Source: Closterium sp. NIES-65 (taxonomy: Eukaryota; Streptophyta; Zygnematophyceae; Desmidiales; Closteriaceae). From it: a stretch of DNA of 64,000 nucleotides. Both the position numbers and the translations under genes were made by a program. The notes beneath the pieces were generated by a model, which did no database searches, was not told the origin of the DNA, and saw only the letters and a program-made list of their open reading frames with translations. Every line of letters begins with the position of its first letter. Position 1 is the stretch's first letter. This document shows, in pieces, positions 33,785 to 45,119 of the stretch. The stretch spans positions 62,001 through 126,000 of the forward strand of contig CANXME010002509.1 in the NCBI GenBank assembly GCA_948144175.1, given 5' to 3'.

Positions 33785-34130
33785 TCCACTTTCCATTATG
33801 TGCACCTCTCCGTAATCTGCACCTCTACAACCTCTGCAACTCTTTGTTCACTACCTCACCCAGTCCACTGCACCTCTCCATTCGCTAAACCTCTCCCTTC
33901 CCTGCACCTCTCCGTTCCCTGCACCTCTCCGTTCTCTGCCCCTCTCCTCCGTCCTCTGCACCTCTCCGTCCGCTGCACCTCTCCGTTCTTTGCACCTCTC
34001 CATTCTCTGCACCTCTCCGTTCTCTGCACCTCTCCGTTCTCTGCACCTCTCCGTCCTCTACACCTCTCGTTTCTCTGCACCTCTCCGTTCTCAGCACCTC
34101 TCCGTCCTCTACACCTCCTTGTTCTCTATC
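33785..34130 (+). repeat. 17-18-bp pyrimidine minisatellite
   Basis: Irregular copies of CACCTCTCCGTTCTCTG, about eighteen in all. No coding support. Confidence 0.8.
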
Positions 34131-34228
34131 CAGTTGGTCCACAAGACCACATTCGCCGGACATTATTCATCTGCCATATCTCCTGCCCGTTTATCCATAC
34201 TTTATCGACAAGTTCATCCCACTGACAG

Positions 34229-34314
34229 GCTGCCTAAGAAACCAAGGTGTATACAAGGAGGAGGTAGCGAGGCTTAACAAGAGAGTTGACTGCTGGGTCA
34301 TCATCAATAACAAG
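34229..34314 (+). CDS. Possible orphan exon on +
   Basis: An acceptor-like CATCCCACTGACAG and a donor AAG|GTGCGC enclose 86 bp open in one phase, reading CLRNQGVYKEEVARLNKRVD then CWVIINNK. No partner exon was found and the downstream sequence is repeat. It might belong to an unseen + gene or be chance. Confidence 0.2.
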
Positions 34315-34324
34315 GTGCGCCTCT

Positions 34325-34780
34325 CATACCGACATCACGTGCCGCAAGTGCCACACATGCCTCACATGCCTCACGTGCCTCACACGCCTCACATGAATAC
34401 ATGCCACCACGATACCTCACCCGATGCCACACATGCCACTCATGCCTCACGTGCCTCACATGCCTCACGTGCCTCAGATTTATCACGTGCCTCACATGCC
34501 ACACGTGCCTCACGGGAGTCACCTGAGCTCCGCCTCCCATGCCTCGTATGCCTCACATGCATCACATGTCAGCACAATGCCCCACATGCCACTCATGCCT
34601 CACGTGCCTCGCATGCCTCACGTGCCTCACATGTCCCGTCGTGCATCATGTTCCTCACATGAGCTCTGCCTCTCATGCCTCGTATACCTCGTATGCCTCA
34701 CATGCCGGCTCGATGCATCACATGCCTCAAACACCTCACACGCCATTCATGCCCCACGTGCTTCACATGCCTCCTCTTCC
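34325..34780 (+). repeat. 9-bp CACATGCCT/CACGTGCCT repeat
   Basis: Long run of CCTCACATG and CCTCACGTG words, many of which create CACGTG (E-box/G-box core) and CATG. It lies just 3' of the Ulp1 gene on -. A (TCC)n tract follows at 34766-34870 and supplies the Glu-rich tail codons of that gene. Confidence 0.85.
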
Positions 34781-34815
34781 TCCTCCTCCACCTCTTCCTC
34801 CTACTCCTCCTCCAC

Positions 34816-35953
34816 CTACTCCACTACATCCGCCTGCACCTTCTCATCCTCCTCATCCACCTCCTCCTCCTGGTTTCGAGGTTGGTTCAACGCATTTTCG
34901 AGGAAGAAGACAGACCACTTCTTCAGGTCGCGAAGGTACTGACGGCGCCACTTACTCGGTGTACCAACAAGCTTACACGCACCCAGGTTATGGAACTTGT
35001 TTTCAACAAGTGTGTGCATCACGCGCATCGTGAACACACCGCAGTCATTCTCATTAGTCTGCGACGGAATCTGTCAACACACATTCGCACATGCACGTGG
35101 CTGTCAAAAGGTGGGTCGTTGATTGAGAGCTGGCATTTAAGACAACGGGATCAGAGGTCACCTTGACGACGCGCAGAGGGATGCTCGCAGCCCAAGCATC
35201 TGCGTCCGAATCAAGGATCCAAGTTGAGACCCTCATAACCTCGTTTCTTAAGTACCTGAATGACGGAGCACAAATGGAAGATTAGAGATCGGGCTTCTAC
35301 GATAGAATGCACACCCATGACGTCCTCTGACAGTACCTTCGCAAAGGCGCGTCCACGGATTCGTGGGATCCGTACGAATCCGCATGCCAGAGAACGCAGG
35401 TCATGGGTATGTTCTCATCTGGTTTGGGGATTATCTCAATGACGACCAAGCTCCAATGATACCTACAACAAGCGATGAGCGAGTATCTGTCAGAAATAGT
35501 CGTTGATCAAAATTATGACTGGAATTCAAGCGATTGACACCCACTCGCTGTTGATCGGGACGAGAATATAGTTGTAGTCGAATATCCCCAGCCCAAAAAG
35601 ATGGGCGTTACCCCGCTTCGCAATGTCCCTTCCAGCGTAGTTCCAGAAGTAGGATCCACTGTACAGCCACATCTTGTTGTCGCGACTGTGCTCATATTGA
35701 AGCATCCTGTGGTTGTTGAAACATAACGCATTATAAGCGTCTTAGACCTACAAAGTAGTCCTACTCTGGCTTCTCACGAAATTAAACTCATAACTCACAC
35801 TCCCAGCCAGTCGATGACGATTCCGGTCACCCATTCTCCGGGTTTAAGCTTATTAGCGTGTTCCTCACTGACGTCTAGCCACGCTCCGCCAAATGGGAAA
35901 GGCATTGAAATCGGGTGAAAGGGAAAATCACAAGCTGCATCTCGTGAAGCCAT
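34816..35953 (-). CDS. Ulp1/SENP-type (C48) cysteine peptidase of the transposon
   Basis: Exons on -: 35953-35799, 35706-35545, 35462-35337, 35255-35162 and 35070-34816. Phases 2, 2, 2, 0 close and give 263 residues. The fold runs in order: WLDVSEEHANKLKPGEWVTG (entry helix, residue 25 on), VIDWLGVMLQYEH, then ILVPINSE-YHWSLVVIE with catalytic His108, HADSYGSH with Asp134, and IPSQTNENDCGVF with oxyanion-hole Gln183 and nucleophile Cys189. The Gln-Cys spacing of six is that of Ulp1. All four catalytic residues are present, so an active SUMO or ubiquitin-like protease is expected. The C-terminus is a Glu-rich tail partly made by a TCC repeat. The ATG at 35953 has a good context and an upstream stop; further 5' exons cannot be excluded. 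Ulp1-type peptidases are known passengers of several DNA transposon groups. It is divergently placed to the transposase. Confidence 0.88.
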
Positions 35954-36896
35954 GGAATGGAATCACCTACGAGCTGGCGGTACTGGAGATTCAGATCGTC
36001 ATGCAACGGAGTGTGTTCTGGCTGCTGGTGCTATCCCTGGAACTGTGTGAGCTCTCTGGTGTATGGGGGGTTGAAGAGGCATCGCCCAATGATGTGGTTC
36101 CGCAACACAGTTTCGACACCCACGTTTCGGTGCTGCCTTTGGGTCCGTCAGATTCCAAATGACGTGGACTGACATGAACGCGGATGGTTGCTAACGCTTG
36201 ATTGCCTCCCTTCACTAGTGACTGATTCTGATTCTCGCTGGTCTGGAATGCCCAGTCAGCTGTGGTCCAAGAATTGTGCGCTCCAATGTTTCCGGAATTA
36301 GCTCGAGAAACACGTAGATCCAGCACGATGAGACTCTTTTCAACGGTCGGATTTTTGAGACGAAATGCAGTTTGGTCGATTAGGGTTCATCACCCTGCCT
36401 GGGCTTGAGCAACACATGACGTAATCATACGTGATTGGTTGGAATTTTAGGGTTGTCAGAATCACTTCCGGGTTTGGTGTTTCGCCACCCACCACGTCAA
36501 CCCTGCACACTCGACATCCAGTATGCTGTAGTGTCCAGATATTTTTAGGTGTCTAGGGAGTTGCGGAACACTATTAACCCCACGGTGACTGTCTTCGCAC
36601 ACCACACGGTTACCTTCGTGATCCGCTAAACATCAAATTTTCATACCGTGGAGCTGCTCATTCGCCTTTGCAATGCGGGGTGGAGTAGGTTCTCACGCTA
36701 AGTAACATATTTCTTGTGAACCCTTTTCATTTCCAGAGCCAGCCCGGGTATGTTTGTTGGGACAGATTCCCTCCATCCATGACATGCTGCTGGACGTAGA
36801 TTTCAATGTTGACACCATCTCGACAGTAATACGTTGGTGCTATATCTCATGAAAGGCACAAGCTCCCTACGTAACTCACAACATCACGTTTGAAAA
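35954..36896. promoter_or_regulatory. Divergent intergenic region between peptidase and transposase genes
   Basis: The 943 bp lie between two start codons on opposite strands, so a shared or paired promoter is expected. I see no clear TATA box or repeat. A - frame at 35991-36326 is open but lacks recognisable content and might hold an upstream exon of the peptidase gene. Confidence 0.4.
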
Positions 36897-39800
36897 ATGA
36901 AGGGTCAAAAGTGCGACAGTGGCGATGTCTTCTTCTGCTATCAGACCCTTCGAAGCCACCAATCCAATGGCGATAAGTGCAAGCTGACGCAGAAGAGAAA
37001 GTTGCGTTTAAAACAGTCGAGCCAGAAGCATAAAAAGCTTGGAGCCGCTTCGGATTCCGTCCCCGTTTTGCTGCCTGCACCGCTTCCCCGACCCAATCTG
37101 CAGTTACCATTGACGGAAACCGCTTACAGAGTAGTTCCCATCTCAGAAAAACCTGGACAGTCTGCTGAGGCGCCTTGCGAAAGTACCCTTGAGGTGGTAT
37201 CGGATGACGATGAAGAGCCCGTTGATCTTAAGGCTGAAGTATGCATTCTGGCACGGAAACACGGGCTTACGAATGGGGCCATAACTGACCTTATAGATAT
37301 CTTCAGGATCCCGGGCATTAGTGTTGAACAGTTAGAAGGCTGGACGACTTACAGGGACCTTGAGAAGTACGAAAGCAGCTTCGAGTTGGGGCCGGAGCAT
37401 TCTTGGCAAGTGGCTGAGATCCCTGTGGATCATGAAGTGGGATTCCTCACCTTCAGATTTCGCAATATTAACGTGGTGTGTCTCACGCTGTTCTCTCTGT
37501 TTGTGTTACTCGCCCAAGTTAATTCTGCCGCACCCCTCACCAGTCGCGTATCTTAGTCAACAACTCATTGAATGGCATCTACCTTACGAACCAATGAAAC
37601 AATGCTCTTTCCGATCTGCAGTTGGCACAGGTGATGTTCAAGAAGATGTCCGCAGTACGCGGATTCATCATCAAGCCGAAGGAGTGGAAGGTGGAGGGTG
37701 AAAGACGCTACAGCACGCCTGGCAATACTGACTGGATGCTTAACGCGTGGGTTAGTGAGCATCTAAAGCTCGAAGTCATTGACCTCTGTCGCCCCTCGCT
37801 CTTGATCTCGGTCCTCCCCCCCTTGCTCTCAGACCTCCGCCCGATCGCCGGGTTTGTACTCTGATCTCCGCCGTTTGCTCACTGGAATCCGCCCGTTTCA
37901 CTCAGACCTATCGCCCTTTTCTCTCTTAGATCCGCCGTTTGATCGCTCATCTCCGCCATGTGATCGCTCATCCCCGCCATTTGCTCTCTGATCTACACGG
38001 TTTGCTCGCTGATCTCCGCCCTTTCCTCTCTCCTTTCTCCGCACTTTGCTCGCTGATCTCCGCCGTTTGCTCACGGACTCTCCGCCCCTTGCTCGCTCAT
38101 CTCCGCCGTTTGCTCTCTGATCTACGCCGTTGCTCGCTGATCCGCCCTTTGCCCTATGATCTCCCGCCCTTTCCTCTCTCTGATCTCAAGCCCTTCCTCT
38201 CTCTGATCCTCCTCCTCTTTCCTCTCTCTGATCACCGCCCTTTTTCTCTCTCCGATCTCCAGCACTTTGCTCGCTCATCTCAGCCCTTTGCCCTCTAGTC
38301 TCCCGCCCTTTGCCCCATGATCTCCGCCCTTTCCCCTCTGATCTCCGCACTTTGCTCGTTGATCTCCCCCCTGCGCTTTCAGGTCTCCGCCCATTTCTGT
38401 CTGATCTCCCGCAATTTGCCCTCTATCTCCCGCCCTTTCCTCTGTGATCTCCGCGGTTTGCACGCTGAAATCCTCCCGTTTCACTCCGACCCCTCGCCCT
38501 TATCCCTCTTAGCTCCGTCATTTGCTCTCTGACCTTCGCCCTTTGCTCTCTGATCTCCGTGTTTAGCCCTCTGATCTCTCCCGCCCTTTACAGGACCGCG
38601 TCCGTAAGGTCGGTGCAATCGTGTTGGCGATCATCCTCTATTCGGATCAAACCAACCTGTCCTACAATGGTAGGCAATCAGCACACCCCTTCGTGTTGTC
38701 ATTCGGTAACACACCGGAATGGGCGCGTTGGTTGGAAGGCGGCACCGAGCTGTTGGGGCTCTTCCCTAACATCCCCTCCGACCTGAAGCCAGAGGAGAAG
38801 ATTAGGGTGTTCCAACTGGCGGCGGAATACATGCTACAGCCTCTGAAGTCTCTTTCCAAGCTCCGCGGGTACGCTGCCCTTAAAGTTCTTCTACAAACGT
38901 GAAAAGATGTCATAGCTTCGTAGAGTCTCCTTGCCATGTATTGCATCAGTGGTTATTTGGAGTGCACATTCTGGTCCCGTTACGCCCGACCCCTTTAAAC
39001 ATTGCTTTCGTGCTCTCAGTCCTGATTTCCTCACCCCAAAGCCACCAACATGGCATGATTTCATGTTTGGTCGCGCAGCGGGGGCTTGAAGGTGGAGGAC
39101 AGCAACGGGGTTGAGTACGTGGCCATCCCGCTGCTGTACTCAGTCGTGAACGACCATCCAGAGTCCAACAAGGTTTCGTGCACCATGTCATGTAGCTCCT
39201 TCCGACCTTGCTCCATCTGCATGGTCACGAGAGATAATCTTCGCGACGTGGATGACGAGATCGTTCCACGTACCGTCCGAGATCAAAAAGCTGTGTACAA
39301 GAAAATGGAGGGAGCGGAAACCAAGAAGGAACTGAACCGTCTGAAGAAGAAGTATTCGACCCACTTCGTTAAGGTACCGCTATTGATTGTGTGCGTACGT
39401 TTGTATGGTTCCGTGGTACCATGGTCCCACCCCCGTTCACCTTCCCATGCAATTGGTTGTAAGATCAGTTTCTCCCCTGCCCACTTCTCCTTTGTGCATC
39501 GCGAGCTCACAAACACCCCCTCCAACTAAACTCCCGTCCCCCTCCCTCTTAGGCTGGAGGTGGACACCTCGCCGTGTACCACCCTTGCTGTCCAAGGGTG
39601 AGTCTGTCCACGTGAGTCATTCCTGGCCCCCTTTCCCACCCTGATCCTTCAGGCCCCCTTTTTCTCGTTCCCCTCCCCTTTGCTGCCAGTCCTTGCTGTG
39701 GGATTGGGAGTTCTCCAAAACCTCGTGGGGCAACACGTATCTCGCCCAAACACCCGACATCATGCACATTATCGAGGCAGGGCTCTGGCTTCATGCAATG

Positions 39801-40616
39801 AGGTGCCTCGTGAAGAAATTGAAACCCTCAGAACGGAAGATACTTCTCGAGTAAGTTTCCCTTACACCACTGTGGGGCGCGGGTCATAAGGGCAAGAGAG
39901 AGGAGCATCGAGGGGGAACCAGAGGCAGAGAGAGGGAAAGAGGGGCAACGAGAGGGAATATGGCACCAAGAGAGAGCGGGAGAGGGGCAGAGAGAGGGAA
40001 TTCGGGGCATATATATGGAAAGATGGGCAGCCAGAGGGAAAGATGGGCAGAGGGATGGATGGAGGGGCAGATATAAGTACTTGCGGGGCAAAGAGAAGGC
40101 AGGAGGGGCAGAGTGTAGTGACTTCGGGGCAGAGTGAGAGAAGGAAGGGCGTGAAGAGGGAATGAGGGGCAAATAGAGGGGGAGAGTGGGGCAGAGAGAG
40201 GGGTAGTGGGGCAGCGAGAGGTATGCTGGGGCAGAGAGAGGGTAGGAGGGGCAGATGGATGGAAGGATGGGCAAATAGAAGTGACTTCGGGGCGGAGTGA
40301 GAGAAGGCGGGGCGTGAGAGAAGGCGGGGCGTGAGAGAAGGCGGGGCGTGAGAGAAGGCGGGGCGTGACCGAAGGCGGGGCGTGACCGAAGGCGGGGCGT
40401 GAGAGAAGGCGGGGCGTGACAGAAGGCGGGGCGTGAGAGAAGGCGGGGCGTGAGAGAAGGCGGGGCGTGAGAGAAGGCGGGGCGTGAGAGAAGGCGGGGC
40501 GTGAGAGACGGCGGGGCGTGAGAGAAGGCGGGGCGTGAGAGAAGGCGGGGCGTGAGAGAAGGCGGGGCGATGGAGGGGTAGCGTGGTGGAATGCCGGGCG
40601 GAGAGCATGCAGGAGG

Positions 40617-40650
<34 letters not shown>

Positions 40651-43600
40651 CGAGGCAGAGAGAGAGGGTGGGGCGTGATGAGGGAATGAGTGTCAGAGGA
40701 AGGTGCATGTGGGGCAAAGAGAGGGAAAGTGGGGCAGAGAAAGGGACAGTGGGGAAGAGAGAAGGAATTTGGGGCTGAGAGACCGAAGGAGGGGCGGAGA
40801 GAGGGAAGGAGGGGCGGAGAGAGGTGAGAGCGGGGCATAGGGAAGTGGGCATAGAGAGGGAAACAGACTCCGCGAAGGAGGAATGCAGGGTAGAGGGAGG
40901 GTAAGAGACGAAGCCAAGAAGGAATGCGCGGTAGAGAGAGGGATAGCGACGGAGTGAAGGAGGGTCATAACGAGGGAAGGAGGGTCAGAGAGAGGTGAAT
41001 GCGGGGCATAGAGAAGTGAACTCGGGGCATAGGGAGGGCAGGAGAGGAATGAAGGGGGAAATTTGGGAATAGAGAAAGGGAGATTGGGGCAGAGAGAGGG
41101 CAAGTGGGTAAGAGTGAGGCAAATTGGGGCAGAGAAAGGGAACGAGGGGCGGAGCGAGGTGATCATGTGGCAGAGAGTGGGAACGAGGGTCAGAGAGAGG
41201 AAGGGTGGGGCATAGAGTATGGGAGAGAGGGGCAGAGGGGGGGAAAGTGAGGCAGTGAGAGAGAAAGTGGGGAGATGAGGGTGCGATTGGATGCACCTAA
41301 CTACTCCCCCCCCCCCTTCACCCGTCCCTTGCTCGCCCGCCTGCCCCCCTCCCTCCCCCTTCCCCCCCTGCCCCACACCCCCATAACCGATACCCTGATT
41401 GCATCCCGTACGTGCAGACGCTACAAGATCATCAAGGCAGTGACCCCTGCATCTTTGCTGAGGCTCCCATCCGCGTGGGCGTACTTCACCACGACGGCCT
41501 GCTTCTCGGCGTCGGAGCACCGTGCCATGATGCAAGTGCTGCCCCTCATTATTGACCTCCCCAAGCGCGCCGATATTCGACATGCCATCACGCTCATGTC
41601 GGACTGGTACAAGGAGTTCATCCGGGCTGAGTATCACACTGATGAATCTCTCGAGCGCATGGAGGAGGTCTCCTGCGAGTAAGTCTAGTGTGAATGGATG
41701 TGCGTTCCTTGCGCAGAGGGAAAGAGGGACAGAGCGAGGATCGAGGGGCTGAAAGAGGGACTAAGGGGCCGTGTGTGGGAAATGGGGGCTGAGAAACGGG
41801 GACAGCGGGCAAAGTTTGTGAAAGAAGGGCAAAGAGAGAGAAAGAATGGAAAAGAGAGGGAAAGAGGGCAGAGTGAGGGAACGAGGGGCCGAAAGAGGGG
41901 AAAGGGGGGGCAGAGATAGGGAAGGATGGATGAGAGAGGGATAGAGGGGCTGAGAGAGGGAACGAGGGGCTGAGAGAGGGAACAAGGGGCTGAGAGAGGG
42001 AACGAGGGGCTGAGAGAGGGAACGAGGGGCTGAGAGAGGGAACGAGGGGCTGAGATAGGGAACGAGGGGCTGAGAGAGGGTACGAGGGGCTGAGAGAGGG
42101 AACGAGGGGCTGAGAGAGGGAACGAGGGGCTGAGAGAGGGAACGAGGGGCTGAGATAGGGAACGAGGGGCTGAGAGAGGGAACGAGGGGCTGAGATAGGG
42201 AACGAGGGGCTGAGATAGGGAACGAGGGGCTGAGAGAGGGAACGAGGGGCTGAGAGAGGGAACGAGGGGCTGAGAGAGGGAACGAGGGGCTGAGAGAGGG
42301 AACGAGGGGCTGAGAGAGGGAATGAGGGGCTGAGAGAGGCATCGAGGGGCTGAGAGAGGCAACGAGGGGCTGAGAGAGGCAACGAGGGGCATAGAGAGAA
42401 GAGGAGGGGCACAGAGTGAGGGAATGGAGGGGCAATTAGAAGGAAGGAGGGGATGAGAGAGGGGGGGGGGGAGGATATGAGAGGAGGGGGGAGGGGATGA
42501 AAAAAGGCGGAAAGGCATGAGAGAGGGGAGGAGGGGATGTGAGAGGGTATGAGGCACAGTAAACCCCTCCATACCACCCCACTGCGCCAACCCCGTATCT
42601 TCCAATCCTCCATAACACATTCCATACAGGATGGTCGATGCGCTTGTTCTAGCGTTCGACAACCAGAAGTCGAAGTGGTTTATTGTGAAGGTACATCTTG
42701 TATCGCACCTGCCACCGACGATCCGCGCACGCGGATTGCCACAGGAGTACTCGTCGAACCGGTACGAGCAATCCCACAAGACAACAGTAAAGCGCCCATC
42801 TCGGGGCACCAACTGGAAGGGTGTGGAAGATAGGATTGTGAAGAAGCATGTCGAGCAAGCTGTTGTTCGACAGCTGTCTCGGGCTGCCGGCGGGGACAAA
42901 ACCTACGAGACAGCCATGAAGGAGGTGAGACTGAATACAACCCAAAGCCGTTTCAATCCACCACTTGTCCCCCCTTGCTCCAACCGCCGACTACCCTCCA
43001 TGACCTCCTGTTTTAAAGCTAAACCTTGCCTATCCTCTTGAGCCCCGCTGGCCCTTACCCGACTACCATAAACTTATGACATCCCGTTCTGCACTCCCAT
43101 GCTCCCCCACGGGGCCTCACATGGATGTTTAACCCGTTGCCCCCTCTTGTCATCTCTTAAATGCCCCCAGATGCTTCCCCATTAGTCCACCCACCAACCT
43201 TCGTCTTGCTGCCCCTCTTGACATCCCGTTCTGCCCCCACATGCTTCCCCACTTGTCCACCCACCGACCTTCCTCCTGCTGCCCCTCTTTGCTTCCCGTT
43301 CTGTCGCCTACATGCTTCCCCACTTGTCCACCGACCAACCATCTTCTTGCTGCCCCTCTTGACATCCCATTCTGCCCCCACATGCTCCCCCACTTGTCCA
43401 CCCACCAAGTGTCCTCGTGCTGCCCCCCTTGACATCCCGTTCTGCTCTCAAAAGATCCCCCGCTTGTCCACCCATGAACCTAAACCCTCCTGCTATACCC
43501 CTCGCCCACTCGAACTTCCCACCCTTGCTCCACCACTGGCTAAACCATCCAGCCCATCTTTGTAATTCGTTGAGCCCCCCCCCCCGCTTGGCACTTGTCC

Positions 43601-44517
43601 CCCTATTCACATGCCTACTGTTGCTGCCCCCTCTGACCTCTCGTACTGCCCCCTATTCCCACCCACTCGTCCCTAATCACTGCTCCCTCCTCCTGTTGTC
43701 CCCATTGCACTTCAATTGCTGCCTTGTTATGCCGCCATGTAAACCATGCATCCATCACCTTCCTACCCAGGCTTGCACGCTTGGGCGCCAAGTGATGACA
43801 AAGACACACAAGAAGATGACCGTGGGGAACATCCTCGATGATGTATTCAGGAGCTACGTCCTCCTTCACGGAGATGAAGCGATGGGCGCCCTGAAGAAGC
43901 GGCTGACCATGGAGGGAATCCGCGAACAAGTGCTCAGTGTGAGAATCATAAGATTGCCCCCTGCAATGCAGACCTGCCACTACCATCCTGTTAAACGCAA
44001 GCAGTCTTAGACCAGTTGTAATGGGAAAACCCAGCCATGGAAACCCGTTGTATCAACGCACCACTTAGCAACTCATCCTTGAGAAATCTAACACGACCCT
44101 TCCATTGTTTTGTTGCGTTCCATGTTTGTTTACTCGCAGGTGCACACAGCCATGGCAATCCCACCGCACGACAGAATGGAGTGGACCGAGAAGGGGCAGT
44201 TTGTCAAAGCAAGCCCTGCTGAGAGGCACTTTTCAGATGTGGCCATAAACCCATCTGGCAAAGGGGCCAACTGGTACGGCCGTTGCTTGATGCTGTTCCA
44301 TTACGTGAAAGATGGCGTGGCAAAAAAGGCCGCCTACATAGAGTACTACACGGAGGATCGGCGCATCTGCCGCTACACAGGCTGCAAGCGACTGCTGCCC
44401 ACGAAGGGCACTTACAACTATGCAGTTGTAGATGCAGATTGCATTCTTAGCATCGTGCATGTCGTCCCATGCTGCAAAGACCCTGATGTGAAGCTCCTCA
44501 ATAGGTTCATCTGGTAA
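36897..44517 (+). CDS. Plavaka-type transposase, ten exons
   Basis: Exons: 36897-37475, 37622-37750, 38594-38868, 39079-39373, 39553-39597, 39690-39850, 41418-41678, 42630-42924, 43771-43938 and 44140-44517. All borders are GT-AG, all phases agree, and there are 861 residues plus TAA. Landmarks: partial zinc-finger start (C6, F12, L18, H21, C27); ILYSDQTNLS with Asp254 and HPFVLSFGNTPEWAR; IPLLYSVVNDHPES with Asp353, then C-x2-C at 372/375; HPCCP; DIMHIIEAGLWLHAMRCLV (464 on); FSASEHRAMMQVLPLII (524 on); VKVHLVSHLPPTIRARG with EYSSNRYEQSHK (601-632); C-terminal LLNRFIW. This succession (YSD.T, D..E, zinc knuckle, MH..E.G, E-x-RAM, K.H...H, E..H) is that of Plavaka transposases, an RNase H-fold DDE family related to EnSpm/CACTA. 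Assigning Asp254 and Asp353 as catalytic is inference. An exon upstream of the ATG is possible. Confidence 0.85.
37790..38590 (+). repeat. Pyrimidine minisatellite in transposase intron 2
   Basis: Degenerate 19-20-bp copies of TTGCTCTCTGATCTCCGCC fill almost the whole intron (37751-38593). Confidence 0.85.
39890..41280 (+). repeat. Purine minisatellites in transposase intron 6
   Basis: Irregular GAGGGGCAGAGAGAGGGAA-like copies flank a regular 17-bp array GAGAAGGCGGGGCGTGA (about 40300-40570, some 16 copies). A (GA)n tract lies at 40622-40650. The - strand reading frames here are Ser/Pro-rich artefacts. Confidence 0.88.
41930..42400 (+). repeat. 20-bp purine minisatellite in transposase intron 7
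   Basis: About 23 copies of GAACGAGGGGCTGAGAGAGG, very uniform, inside the intron 41679-42629. The composition is the same as in intron 6 but the unit length differs. Confidence 0.92.
43150..43450 (+). repeat. 68-70-bp repeat in transposase intron 8
   Basis: Four to five copies containing CATGCTTCCCCACTTGTCCA and CTTGACATCCCGTTCTGCC, inside the intron 42925-43770. Confidence 0.88.
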
Positions 44518-44786
44518 TGCCTTCAAAATTGCGACTGTTTTTCTAGACTATAACATCGTATAATTGTGATACTCCTATTCATGAAGCCTTATGTATTGTC
44601 TCAACAAACAACATTTGACACATCAACCATCAAAACATTGGTAATCCATTACTAAAACATCAACAAAACATTTGGGTAGTACAAAATGATATCCGAATGA
44701 TATGTAGATGATTTCTGAAAGATTGTCAAACGTTTTTTAAACCCTTGGTAACAAACCAAACGGTCGAATGTTTTCTAGACACACAC
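44518..44786. other. Right subterminal region of the transposon
   Basis: AT-rich and without a gene. It repeats AAAACATT, CAAACGTTTTTT and TCGAATGTTTT, words shared with the left end in either orientation, as expected for transposase-binding subterminal repeats. It also holds the 3' end of the transposase transcript. Confidence 0.5.
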
Positions 44787-44798
44787 ATTTTTGTGATG
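44787..44798 (-). repeat. Right terminal inverted repeat
   Basis: Reads CATCACAAAAAT on -, followed outward by the target triplet GCT and the F-flank sequence GGTGCTGGTGGTGGGG. Confidence 0.85.
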
Positions 44799-45119
44799 GC
44801 TGGTGCTGGTGGTGGGGAGTGACGCCAGCAGCCGTGCAGCAGGGGAAGCGAGTGAGGTGGCAGGTCATGAGGGTGTTGGTCTGGTGTTGAGGTGTGGTTT
44901 GAGATGACTCCTGAACATGCTGCTTGTGCTGCTGGTGGGTAGTGACGCCAGTAGCCCTGCTGCAGAGGATGTGTGTGAGAGGGCATGGGGGTGTTGGTCT
45001 AGTGCTTGATTTGATGTGTGGTGTGAGGATGGGGCAGGTTTCACACAACAGGTCGGCGCATGAGGCATGCCGTGTCGGTGAGTGTTAGTAGGTCAGCAAT
45101 GGGCCCTTGTTTTGACCTT
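44799..45119. other. Diverged F-type flank right of the transposon
   Basis: It contains two copies, about 130 bp apart (44802 and 44932), of the phrase GCTGGTGGTGGGGAGTGACG or its GGGTAGTGACG variant, and two copies of GAGGGTGTTGGTCTGGTG. It is the continuation of the locus interrupted at 25565, and it abuts D1' at 45120. Confidence 0.7.

Larger units (their letters stand above)
25566..44798 (+). mobile_element. 19.2-kb Plavaka-type DNA transposon, three genes, TIRs and TSD
   Basis: The left end CGTCACAAAAAT (25566-25577) and the right end read on - CATCACAAAAAT (44787-44798) match at 11/12. Weaker similarity (AGAAA, ATT) continues to about position 33. Flanks are CCT at 25563-25565 and GCT at 44799-44801, a 3-bp target duplication with one mismatch (CT exact). 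The empty target is in this window twice, as GATAG-CCT-GGTGCTGG at 4339 and 22531. The element contains a transposase gene (+), an Ulp1-type peptidase gene (-) and a large unrecognised gene (-). TSDs of 2-3 bp are characteristic of CMC/EnSpm-related elements, to which Plavaka belongs. The phases of all three genes close without a stop, so it may be recently active. The terminal bases are not CACTA, which is unusual for a classical CACTA element. Confidence 0.88.

Noticed and set aside
39828..42899. Long Ser/Pro/Leu-rich - frames opposite the transposase
   Set aside because: They fall on purine minisatellites in introns 6 and 7 of the + strand gene and are composition artefacts.
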